From: Perkinsus marinus ATCC 50983
Taxonomy: Eukaryota; Perkinsozoa; Perkinsida; Perkinsidae
DNA: 60,376 bases
Assembly: GCF_000006405.1 (NCBI RefSeq)
Contig: NW_003213014.1
Location: 24,070 to 84,445 of the forward strand
Reading direction: 5' to 3'
A program made the position numbers and the translations under genes. Below are positions 33,353 through 44,700 of this stretch, piece after piece. Every line of letters begins with the position of its first letter. Positions within the stretch are counted from its first letter, which is position 1. Below the pieces are notes generated by a model that was not told the DNA's origin, did no database searches, and saw only the letters and a list, made by a program, of their open reading frames with translations.

Positions 33353-34185
33353 ATGCCGACTACCAAAGCACGCAAAAGTACAACTAACCCGGTGGAATCT
33401 GTTGAGAAGGGCACCGAAGCTGACACTGGTCTGCACACAGCTCCTACTTCTGCTGCTAGCTCTCCTGTTGCGAAGAAAACAGGGGTAGTGACAAGAAAGG
33501 GTGACGACAAGTCAGACAAGGAAAAGGATACCACGAAGCCTGTGGGTGGCAACATTCAGTCCAAAGCTGGAGGATCTTCCCGATACACTGGACGAATTCA
33601 GTGGTGAGAACTACACTCCATTTGATGTTGAAGTTTTATGACCCCATTGAAGGGCGGCGGCGCTTTGGGACAATTTCTCATCCTGGATTACGATAAGTAG
33701 GTTCTGGGTTAAGCGAGGTCGGGGCATGATATCTTCTACGGAGGTCAAAGGCGACCTGGAAGTTACTAAGGATTCCTTCAAAGACTCTGGAGGGAAGGAG
33801 TTCTGGTGGGTCTTTACGTAGGGAATTATAATAGGAGGATATACAAATTGTTGTGTTTTACATGCCGCATCTATGTTACTGACTGGTTTAATCTTCTTTA
33901 GGTTCCCAACGGCCGATGATGAGGTTACATTCGATCTGTCTCTGGAAGGTGGTAAATTCGTTCCAACAAACGTCCAAGGTGAGTTGAACGTCTATTTTAT
34001 ATCGACAGTTTGGCCGAGCGGTCTAAGGCGCCAGCTTCAGGCGCTGGTCCGAAAGGGCGCGAGTTCGAATCTCGCAGTTGTTATTTTTTGTATTTTGGTC
34101 ACGTAGTACCGATTCATTTTTAGTCACGAAGTATCATCATTTCCCTGGAGGTCCAAAAGCGCTTGAGAAGCTCATCGCAGCGTAA
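33353..34185 (+). CDS. Cold-shock-domain (CSD/Y-box) RNA-binding protein
   Basis: Start MPTTKARKSTTNPVESVEKG, a Lys/Thr/Ser-rich tail, then the CSD: YTGRIQW joined over an intron to FWVKRGRGMISS, EVTKDSFKDSGGKEFW, DDEVTFDLSLEGGKFVPTNV and VTKYHHF. The order (beta-1 W-F, G-R-G-M-I for the usual G-Y-G-F-I, then D-E-V-F) fits the CSD fold, though the RNP1 aromatics are replaced by Arg and Met. Short C-terminus ends LEKLIAA. CSD proteins bind mRNA and act on translation or storage. Its last intron (33979-34123) contains a tRNA-Leu gene. Confidence 0.78.
34004..34083 (+). tRNA. tRNA-Leu (anticodon CAG), nested in an intron
   Basis: Class II tRNA. The A box TGGCCGAGCGGTCTAAGG is perfect for tRNA-Leu. 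Anticodon stem CCAGC/GCTGG with loop TTCAGGC gives CAG. The T arm is GCGAG-TTCGAAT-CTCGC. The acceptor GACAGTT pairs with AGTTGTT (three G-U pairs), followed by discriminator A. It is followed by a T run (ATTTTTTG), a usable Pol III terminator. It lies wholly within intron 33979-34123 of the cold-shock gene, same strand. Confidence 0.93.
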
Positions 34186-34312
34186 TCGGGTGATGGGACG
34201 GACGAGCGCGCCATCTTCTGTACATGCGTGTAAAACATATTGCCTTCAATAACCATTGATTGCGATCGTTCGTTGAGCATTCTTGGCCGCCGCCGGCCTC
34301 AACGGCTGATGA

Positions 34313-34967
34313 ATGTCTTTCAGCGGCAAGATAGCTGCACCTCAAGAAACTACGGAGGCTGTTGCCGAGATCAAAAAAACAAAGGAGACGGCGGTGAAGA
34401 AAGGGGAGAAGACTGAGGCGAGTGGGAAGTCTGAGGAGAAGAAGATCTGCGTCATTCCATTGGAAACCCGCAAAGCCTCCGAGTCCCTTACTCACCCAAC
34501 ACGCAAGCTGTCCAAGGATGCCCCAGAGTTTATACCACATTCACAAACATCGCCGAACGGGACATATACCGTGGGTGATGAGAGCGGTCTTGCTCCTGCT
34601 GCTACTTCTACTACTAGCACTCCCCTTGGTGGCCATTTGGAAACCGACTACTGGGCTGAGGCCGCGAGGAAGGTGTACGTACGCGTGCTCTACTCTCTTT
34701 CCTAGCGTACGTGTCTACTTCATGCTAGGTCTTCTACTTCGTTGCATGTGGCGGCCGACTCGGATTCTCTACCAATAACCTACGCTCAGCTACTACATTT
34801 ACAGGACTTCTACGAGGCTATCAAACACGCTGAAGCTCTTGTGAGTTTCCAATACAAATATTGTCAGTTCATGACGCCTTTTTTAGAGTCAGAAGAAGGG
34901 AGCACCAAAAGAGGCAATGCCCCCAGCAATGTCGCTGACGACTCCCGGGAAGGGGGTGATGGTGTGA
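34313..34967 (+). CDS. Protein with a PAM2-like poly(A)-binding-protein motif
   Basis: Start MSFSGKIAAPQETTEAVAEI, a Lys/Glu-rich disordered region, then RKLSKDAPEFIPHSQ at residues about 64-78. This matches the PAM2 consensus (L-N-x-x-A-x-E-F-x-P) used by ataxin-2, Paip and eRF3 to bind the MLLE domain of PABP. After a ~131-nt intron, DFYEAIKHAEAL, and after a second intron a short basic end (MSLTTPGKGVMV). It directly follows the cold-shock-protein gene on the same strand, fitting a shared link to mRNA control. The motif assignment is firm by pattern; the function is an inference. Confidence 0.65.
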
Positions 34968-35251
34968 TTCGAATTCTTATATGTTCGGAAGTTCTGAGAA
35001 TCTTTTTACTATTTCATTGTCCCCACAACTTCTTCTCGTGCAGTAGATGTATTCCTCATGATGACAGTCAACTCGACTGCACCTTTGTAGTTGATTTACA
35101 TTGAATACATTCCCGAATGTAATAAAAATGCTCAAACTACCAGTAGATAGAGATTTCTCATGTATGTTGCATACGTATTGCGTTCTTGGATGGTACATCA
35201 CTTCTTCGCGTTGTTGTCACTACTTACGCAACAATACACCGTAGAGAAACA

Positions 35252-37539
35252 TTAGGCAATACGCTCAGAGACCTCTCCTTTTTCCTCTTCTAATTGAATA
35301 ACATTCTCAGCCATCATCTCCGCCATTACCAACGCATCCATTTCCGCGTTCATCACCTATCACATAAAACTACCAACCGTACACTTAATGACGACGATGC
35401 TGAGAGCAAAGGGAGTACCATGGCGCCCTCTGGACACCATTCACTGGCGTGATAAACGAGCCAATTTAATAGGCTGAATTGCTCTCTTGTGGGCTAGTGT
35501 GCAAAATGCTATTATTACTGAGCCGTGTTGTCGACTCATATACCCGATACCCCCTTTCCATTTCCCTTACTTCTTTGTTCAAGTATTTGATATTCTCATC
35601 CAAGAGGTCCGTCCGTCTCATATCGGCGGACATTATCTCAGACACCTGATGGGAATTCCCTTTTCCTATCCTCGTGTCACCACGCTTACCACTGTAGTGA
35701 ACAACTGCTTATCGTCACCCGAGCTGGCCATAACCAGATACTCGTTCATCGCCATGTCCTGAGGCGATGTGAACGAATTACGGTGAGCAAAAGTAGCCTC
35801 ACCGCTTCCGGAGCATCACTGCTAACACCAGCAAGGACCATCTGTGACTTCTCGAGTTCTGTATTCCACATAATGAGTTGTGATAAGAGTTGGAACCTTA
35901 GCACTATCGTGATGTGTAGGAAGTGTGGTATGGTGAGTACCTCTGAGAGACCTGATTTACCATCCCCTCCCATTTCCGCAGTAAATGCTCTGATAACGTT
36001 ATTCCGGGATGTTCATGCAGGAGGTCCGTTCGAATTCGGTCGACGATATCCCTAGGTCGGAATTCTGCCTAACCTCCAGACCATGACCAGCAACCACATC
36101 AGGAGGAAACTCACCAACTTATCTGGCTTGGGAGAGTACCCGCGGTAAAGGACAAACGTTGGTGTGCCTCTTGCTACTGGGCACCTGGGGAACCGGACGG
36201 TGTTGTGGGACTGGGAGAGGATCGTTTTACCCCAGGGGAAAATCGTTCTTCTCGATGTTGAGACGCTTAATAGTAATAGGAAGATGTGCACGGCGGAAAG
36301 TGTCTTCCAACTGGTTTATGAAGGGCCGCATGAGGAAGCAAAGGAAACAAGAATCCTCATACCTGACATATCCAAGGTCCAACATGGCTAGATACAAAAT
36401 AGGTCCAAGTTGAGGCCACAAACCCAGCCCTACATTTGCAGTAGTATCGCCATGTCGGGTCTAGCAGCCGCTATAACTCTATCATAGAAGTTCAGAGCGC
36501 TGACTTCCTCAACAGGACATTCCTCAGGGAACTTAGGGAGGTCCTCCAAAGGTCGGCACACAGGCTCGAAAAATCTGAATAAATTTTCTTTCACTTCGAA
36601 GCAGATACGCCCAGTACTTTTCCATTTCCTCGACGACTTTTTCGGATGATTCCCGTCCCTCCCCGCTCAGCTGCACCTTCTGCCGCCTCTGGCCTTTGTA
36701 CAGTATGAAATCCAATTTTTGGTCTGCTGAGGCCCCCGGTGCAACCGCATAGTAAAAATGTGTCTGCAACACTCGCATGAGAGAAAAAATTCTCTAATTT
36801 CCAACATGACTCACATTTTCGATATTGCTGGTTTTCTCAGCGACCCTTTTGGCAAGAGCGATGTCCCTCAAATCTCGTATGAAGCACCCGAGCTGCAGCA
36901 GACGTTCTCGCCGCTGTTGGTCTGAGCTGAATGTCTGAAACAACGTCAAGTAGTGTTGAAATATATGTTGGAATTGCTCGCCTGGTTACATTATGAAAAT
37001 TCACACACGACTTGAGATGGAAGTGTATAAAAACCAACGAAAATTGCCCAAATTTTCCAAATTATCACCGACACATGTATATCATCTTTTCCCCCGGTAC
37101 TACCACTAGTATAATATTGTCAGTCGTATCGAACTGCTCATCCTCCATTTTTGGTATCATTTTCCCCACGAATTTGAGCTCATCCCGATCCTTCTTCTCC
37201 AGCGTAGTGAACGCCTTATCCCCTGCTTCCGTCAGATGATCATTCGACATGGCCGTCCTGATTTGGTCTATCACGCTCGGGTCGTAGGCTACCAGACCGG
37301 CCAGCCCCAGGCCCAGGGCGGCACCTAGAGGCGGAATTTTGTGGCGCGTGACGCTTCCTGATAGTAGTACCGAAGGCTAGAGGGCCTCTCCATTTATGAG
37401 GCTGTTGTTCAGGTTGAGTAACAGCTGGTGTGGTACAGAACCGTCGTGGTATGCAGCGATAGGATACGGAAGAGCACCCTCGAGCGGCTGCTGATAGGAG
37501 GAGACTACTGTTGGTGGTTAGTAGTGGCGACAACGGCAT
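35252..37539 (-). CDS. Mitochondrial-type membrane protein with thioredoxin-like segment
   Basis: About 11 exons. The start MPLSPLLTTNSSLLLSAAAR, continuing to CIPRRFCTT, is a strong mitochondrial presequence, followed by a membrane helix (GAALGLGLAGLVAY). Helical stretches (EAGDKAFTTLEKKDRDEL, QRRERLLQLGCFIRDLRDIA) lead to AARPDMAILLQIHVGPWICQ, LEDTFRRAHLPI and GTPTFVLYRGYSPKPDKL. That pattern looks like a thioredoxin fold without the CxxC pair. The C-terminus is helical and acidic (VMNAEMDALVMAEMMAEN) and ends EEKGEVSERIA. A 46-nt intron removes an apparent stop at 36430. Introns are about 43-66 nt except the MITE-bearing one. It could be a lineage-specific respiratory or ATP-synthase-associated subunit; not recognised. 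Confidence 0.68.
36951..37095 (+). mobile_element. MITE family 1 copy
   Basis: TAGTGTTGAAATATATGTTGG at one end; CACACGACTTGAGATGGAAG and TCACCGACACATGTATATCA inside. It makes up most of the one long intron of the mitochondrial-type gene. Confidence 0.7.
37333..37353 (+). repeat. Shared intron block GGAATTTTGTGGCGCGTGAC
   Basis: Partner of 26150-26170. Here it lies in a 46-nt intron of the minus-strand gene. Confidence 0.7.
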
Positions 37540-38722
37540 GAACACTTTACTACTGAAAGCTTCCAAATTGGAGTTATAGACCTCATATACGTTATCCTCA
37601 TCCACACCGATATCCTCTAGTTTGAGCTATGACAGCATCTCCAGGCCAATTTTTCGCGGATTTTTAGTAATTTTACCACTTCTTTTGAAAAAATACCATT
37701 TTTTTATCTTTTACCGACTGATTTTGGCTTATTACCCAAAATTTTGATATAATAGCGTGTCTATTTAAAAACACTAGCAGCTCGCGTCGCTTCGCTCCGG
37801 GGAATCTCTAGCTCCTACGGAGGGGGAGGGTGTAGTGCACTACCTTCATGGTTGTAGTATATAGCACAGTAGGAGCCAGATGGGACAGGCCTTATGATAC
37901 TATTACTACTGACCCTCGCCTTGTGTATTGAAATTAGGATGTCGATACTCCTACGAGTGCTCATCACCAACTGCCACGCGATCTATCTCCAAAATTTCCA
38001 TTTAAATTTCGCCCCGTGGATCCTTCCTGGTGAATTATGGGTAAGCAACCTACTGTACTCAATTTTCAGAAGATGGGTCCAGGGCGCGCGCTAAGTTCGG
38101 GCGTGCGCGGTTGTAAGTGATTAAAAAGTAAAAGTGTTATTATTATGTTGAGGAGGGGATGGAGTCATATGGGGACGTTTCACCTATGGCTCGTACAATC
38201 TACCATGTCAAACGTGTATAATTTAGTTTCCACTCAAAAAAAATATGGGGAGCGAAAGGTTGATACTGATGAAGAGGATTAGAATGTTATCCAAATGGGA
38301 AGTGCTGGGTATTGAACTCAGGTCGATTATTCTTGTTACTCTAACATGCACATATCTACTTAGTAGTAATATCGCTTTTGTGTGGTGCTATAGTGCCTTA
38401 ATAATTCCTCCCGATTAGAGTTGGTCGTTTGCATACGTATGGGACACATACCACTCCTCCAGCTACTCGTGATACGGTACACTAGTCTTCATTCTCAAGG
38501 CTCTACTAGCGTTACCCGACGGAAGGCATCCCCTTCGGTCCTCGTAGCATCCTAGCAGTCGAGGGCCCATGGGTCATGCACTACTATTGACCCCAGCTGT
38601 ATTCCGTATGCTCCCAGTCCCCTCCCTCTTCAACAGTGGAGAGTAGTGTTGGGCTCTTGATCGTCCCAGCATAGGATAGCCTTGAATTCTTGTTAGGGTA
38701 TCGTTACTCTTGTCTGCTTATT
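37540..38722. other. Intergenic with an isolated T-arm-like sequence
   Basis: AT-rich, no gene recognised. At about 38299-38324 there is GCTGGGTATTGAACTCAGGT, a reverse-oriented T-arm. A short hydrophobic frame (37894-38094) is not convincing. Confidence 0.45.
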
Positions 38723-41700
38723 ATGGCTACGACTGTATCCTCATCATCATCAACAACTTCGGCACATCAGTTCAAGGGTGGTGGTGAAGGGGAGGGCCAT
38801 GCTGCGGAGCAGGGGAATTATAATATGCGCTTTTTACAGTACCGTAGCTCCCAAAATTCTAGTCGGGTGGGAGCAAATTATCAAGTCGTAGTGCCGCTGG
38901 TGTTGCCGACTGAGAAGCAAGAGGAAATAAAACGGCTGAGGAGGGGGGTGGCCAGGCCTGATGAAACGCGGCGAACTCCGGAGTTGACAGCATTAGCAGC
39001 GGAACTCGGCGATAGGGTCGTGAAGAGTAGTTGCCCTGGTCCGTTTTTGCAAGTGGATGTTGATACTGTGATGACCGCACTGGAGGCCCGAGGGGGCCCG
39101 GAGCCGGCGAGGGTCCCGTCGGAGGGAAGAGATTGGTATGAGGAAAGCATGCTGGTGAGTACAGCGCTGGGAGGACGAACTTTGAGACGGAACCAATGGC
39201 AAGTGGCCGAGGTTCGATCCCTGGGTAGGACACTTGAGAGGTTGGAAAAGTGGAATGAGGAGGTGGAGACAGTGCTGGAGCAGGACAGGAGGATAACTAT
39301 GCAGGAGGCTACGGCGCTGTGGAGTGAGGGCCGAATATTAGAGAGAGTATACGATGGTTTGCATCCTCAGGTCGGTCCCGCAGGGGGAGGGGATAATCTA
39401 GGAACCTATAATTTTCCCGGGGAGAAACTCATTTTGAATATTCTACTTTCTGGCTAGGAACACATTGTTCGAATAGTTTCTCGTATGAATGTCATTACAT
39501 TAGGAAAATCATTTTCCCTAGTGTCGTTATCAAACCCTGGGGGTGTCATTTTTCAAAGCTACTGGAGGGTGGGGGGTATCGAGGCATGTGTCGCTGTTCA
39601 TTAGGTTGCGGCACTCCATCGTATAATGGGCCCTACAGAGGCGTTCGAGGCTAGGGTAGCTCAGGGGAGGTGGAGGGAGGAGGAGAGGGACCAGTTGGTT
39701 AGGGAGGGGGAAGCGCTGGAAGTGATACCGGCTAGTGCACTGAGGTGAGTGACTCTAATGTTGGGAAATATGCGTAGGGTCTGACAGAATGCTAAAATTG
39801 GGAAAAATTTTGGGGTTCTGTACATGTGTATCGGAATTTATATGTAGAATTGTATAACAAGTGAGAAAGCTTCTCAACTCAGCTGAAGAAGGTGAACATT
39901 TCCTATTCCCATCAGGATTGTCATTTTCGTTGTCATCATCAGGCGCTTATCGATATCGAAATCAGCTGCCGTGGAGGAGGGGGAGTTGGGGGACCCCACG
40001 AGCTCCAATGATCCCGAATTGTTAGAGTGGGTGAGAAAAGCGCGGGGAAAAATCGAGTCGGGGAAAAGGAGCCGAATTCCTCTTCACACTGTTGAGGAGC
40101 TTCTAGAAGACTTCAAATCTCGGGCATTGGAAGCGGACACTGCAGAGGCCCATCGGCTGCTGGTAGCGTTGGAGGAGGGTAAGGAGGCTGCTACCATGTG
40201 GAGAGAGCGTGCGAGTCGGGCATTGGCTGTGGATGAGGGTGGTGGACTAGGTAGTGGGGGAGTTCTCTCACTGGAAGGCCTCCGAGAGCTGTGGGATGAG
40301 CATGCTCAGCTGCCTCGGGTATGCGTGCCGGAGGTGTGTCGTAGGTTGGAGTCGTTAATAAAGCGGGGGGAGGCGTGGGAGGAGAGGTGTAGAGGACTGC
40401 TGGAGGGTGGCAGTAGTCCTAGGGCGGTGGTAGAGGGTAGGGTAGTGCTGGAGGAAATCGCACAGAGTGGGATCACTAAAGCTGTGGATTTATCCGAATG
40501 TTTGAGAAATCTCAAAGTTGCGGTGGAGGTAGCAGAGGAGTGGGAGAGGAAGGCTGAGGCGGCGGTGAAGAATTGGGAGGTTGGTTATACGAGGAAGATT
40601 TGCTCGGGTTGTGATCGGTTGTCGATTGATGAACAGGGGCCTAGGACGGGGCTAGGGGAGGGGCCCGCGGGGATCGGCTCGGCTTTTATGGAGAACTTGG
40701 TAGAGGAAATACGGTGGGAAGTGGCACTTTACGAAAGGGAAATTGGGGAAAATTTGGATTTTTTGCCGAGTTGTGGGATATTTGTGAAGTTGAGGAAAAG
40801 TGGAAAGAGTTGAAATTTCGAGATGAAGTTTTGTATGGGAAGATATGTCGCGTGGCGGCTGAGGTCGATACGTGGGAGAGGAGGAAGAGGTCCCTTATAG
40901 AGGACCTGGCTGTGGTAGGTTGGTGGGAGTCTACGACTTTGAAGTTGCTGTTGCTGGCAAGGGGGGAAATTTTAATGTGGTCAAGTACATAATTTTGATG
41001 TGGTCAAGTACATGTGTTGGTTAGAATATGAACAATTTATGAGAAAATTTAGGGAAATTCTCATTGATTTTAGTACGCGTATTTGGGTGAGCTGGGGTGA
41101 GGGAAGCGAACATATATTTATCTGATTATCAGTTCCCGCGCCCAGCTGGAGGACTTAGAGCCCTCTCCTTCCTATTCATGGATTATATGAGGACCGGCAT
41201 ATGCGGGACAAAGGCGGAGCAGGAGGATCTCGAGGGGCTGTTGGCGGCTATGAAGGAAGAGGTTTGGGGATGGGATGTTAGGAAAGCGGTGGCAGCGGTG
41301 AGTTGAGATATCTTGAGCTTGACGTGGTATGATACGGATTAGGTCCCTTTGAGCTCCTCGTCATTGGAAAGACTCAGTGAGAGTTATCCGAAATCGCTGA
41401 AGATCTTGCAGAAAAGTGAAGGGCGTGGTAGAGTTTCTCTTGCGGACCTACCCCTGCTAGGAGCAGCTGACTTTGAGCATACGCTAGTGGAGATAGAGAA
41501 AGTAGGGACGGGTGTCGAACTGGCACGAAACAGTGGGAAAAACTTCGAGTTTTTCGCACATGGCGATTCATGACCTATTCGTTCTTAGTGAGAAACAGAG
41601 AGAATGTTTTCCTCGGATGTCGTGCAGTGTATATACTCCATGTGTGCGGGTGAGTATGCTAATGTGAAGTTTGGCATTGGAAGGTTGAAGTTGTGATGTG

Positions 41701-44700
41701 GCTGACCACGGTGATGTAGTGTCGTAATGAATGACAACACGTGTGACAACAATTGTGAATTTAGTATATCGTGTGAATGTGAACATGAACTGTATAATGT
41801 GATTTTCTCGCTCGCCCTCATATATACCTCCCAAGTTAGGAATATGACCGGTCCACTTTAGTGTATAACACTTCATCACAACATGTGAGTCTTGTTGGAG
41901 TTTTCGACTGAGACTCTACTTAGCTTACGTGGAATGCTGGGTTTCCATACTTGCCAAGGAGGAGACACCTTCACATGTATCATTGTTTAAATTAGTGTAA
42001 ACTCCTTATTGTTCCTATCACAATACCTAATACTACATCTCTAGAGATGTTATTATTAATACACTGTGGAGTCTCACCCGTTTTACGTGAAGTGGCGTAT
42101 TGCTCGGTGATGAAAACGCGATATTCGCGGTGGTATGCAGTAGTCGTGAAATATGGTTCTAACTGCTGTTTTTCATATCACGGTCGTGACTCTCCTATGC
42201 ATACGTTACTATATCACCAAGAAAAGAGTATAACAGACCTGTAGTGATGATAGTAGTGGAATCTTCACCGATAGTACTCGAGTGTATCCCGTTCGGTTTG
42301 AGCTGCATGCCACGTGTAGGTGTGTACTTTTCTGATGGAGTCGTTGCCGATATGGGAGGAGGAGTGGCAAGTGACAAGTTCGGTGATAGGGAACGGCGAG
42401 AAGAAGTTGGAGGAATCTCCCAACCCGAGCTTGGCTGAAGCCGTGGTGGAGTATACACCGTATCGGGTGAGGGACTCGACTGTTGAGGGGGAGTGGGATT
42501 TCATATCCACCTTGGCCGACGTGGAAGCGGCCTGTCGGAGTCTGTTGGAGTAAGCCGAAGGTCCCGGGTTCAATTCCTGGTGAGGTCTTTTTTATTCAGG
42601 ATATCTCAGCCGATTGACATTTCTGGCTGGCAGCATTTGAGTCGAGTCTTACGAGAGATCGACAGTAACTTGGTGCAAGTTCCAGAGCTTCTCGCGAGGG
42701 TTGACGAAATTGTCGCTGAGAATTATGAGTTGGAAAGGCGGACCTTGCAGTTGGTGCGGGAATTGGAGAAAAGTAGAGAGGATGTGAAGGAAGAAGAGAC
42801 GGAGGAGTCACCAAAGGAAGAAGTCGAAACGAAGAAGCGGAAGGCCGCTGAGGGGCTAGAAGGGTTGTCGCTGTTTGGCCAGCTCTTGAGTCTTCTGGAG
42901 GCAGTCGACCGGTCTAGGTCTCGCATTGAGGCGTTTGAAAAGTGACGGTGGTGTGGTATGATGTGTAGTTTGTTATTATTGTTGTTTGTAGCTCGCTGAG
43001 ATCGTTAGTGAACACCTTATTAGAGTGGCAGAGGAGGGCTCGAGAGCTCTTCCATTGGGATGACAAGGAGAAGCGTATGGAGGGTTATGAAAAGCCCTCG
43101 TTGGAAGCCGTAGGGTGACGAGTCAATCAGTGGTGATGATGATGATCATGTTCGTAGGTCCGCCGTTATGTCGAGGAGCTGGAGGCGGACCCGGTTCTTA
43201 AGGGTTTCGCAAATAGAGTCTTCCTAATGCAGGTGAGATTTTCAATGTTGCCGACTTGCTTGTGGGTGACATTAATTATAATCGATTGCTTGGGCGCGCG
43301 CTATTTGCAACACTGAGTATTTGTTGTACAGGTCGGGTTTATCTCGGGAGCTATTGGTGCGGAGGAGGCGGCGAAGGAGTGGCAAGTGGAGCTCGGCGAC
43401 CTTCTCGCGAAGAAGGAGGAGGCCGATTCAGAAGCGCATTTTTCACTGGCAGCACTTCGAAAGATGATGACGCAGTTGGAAGGCTTTGACGTGGCAGTAC
43501 CGGTGGACGTGGAATTTACGAGAGCTGCCGCGGAGGCGGACCAGTGGTATTCATTTTATCTGAGCCGACGGTCTAGGAAGAAGTAAAATTGTGGTATGTG
43601 TAATAGGTTATTTTGAGACTCTAATGTTAGGAAGATTTCCCTGCAAAGTGCTGAAGAGGTCATTCGGGCGGCCGCGATAGAAGATGCGCAGTTTGCAAAA
43701 TGTCGCGAGCTCATTGCGGCGTCGGAGGAGTGGCGGTCTCTGTCGCGGCATATTGCCGAGACTAAAGAGAATTGGCAAAAGTCTATGGCGGCTATAGTCG
43801 ATAGTTATACGAAGAGGATCATCGCTGGCAGTCCTGGCAGAAATAATGAGGGAGAAAATGGTGGGACCGGGGATCGAACCGGGGTCTGTTGGTCATAGTG
43901 CATCACTCAGGCACGGAAACGGTTGAGGACCATCTCCGTTCTCTATTGGCTGAGTCGAAGAAGCTGCCAGTGCAAGGGGGAGCCGACACGTGGTTGTCAC
44001 GAGAGCTGCGTGCTAGGTCGGACAACGAGAAATTGTCGGAGGCCTTGACTGATCCTGAATGCACTTTGGAGAGGGCAAGACAGATTTGCCTCTCGGTCGA
44101 TGCTCCCTCTACTAGAGTTTTGAAGTCCCCGGGAGTAGGTGCTGTCGGTGGTGTGGTATGGTTAGCGTTGGAATATACGTTTGGTTTACTCGCTGACGAG
44201 CTCAGGAGTTTCGATTTGAAGATTTACACACGACTTGGGGTGAAGTCTTCAAGAAAACGAAAATATCTCACATTTTCCTCGAGTTTTCCTATTTTGTTGA
44301 CAACACATGTAGTTGAAAATATGCGTGTTTTGCCATACTGCTTTTACTTTTGTTTCAGTCCGAAGAAAGCTTCACGGAGGGCCCTGCGGAGTGCCCACCT
44401 GAGCTCAGGCATGCGGCCTTCACTTGCGATGGGCATCTACTATCTGAGTTGGAGAGAGCAGTGGAGGAGGCCGCCACACTAGAGGGACAGGTAGGGTCAT
44501 AAGTTGCTCTGTGGTTGGCAGCGGTTCGGCCATCAGATTCACCGATATTTGGAGCACACTAGTGAAGTGGCGGAAAACGAGGATGCTGTTGTTGACGAGG
44601 ATGTCAACAGTGTCATTGAGCTGGCAGTTCGAGAGGCTATAGTTAGCGGCAGAGTCCACCCCGGCGCTGATGGTGTTCCGGACTATGCGTATCCACTACC

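Noticed and set aside
39155-39228. Donor at GTGAGT 39155 for the PLU-1/PHD intron
   Set aside because: Joining from there gives an immediate stop; the donor at 39136 keeps frame.
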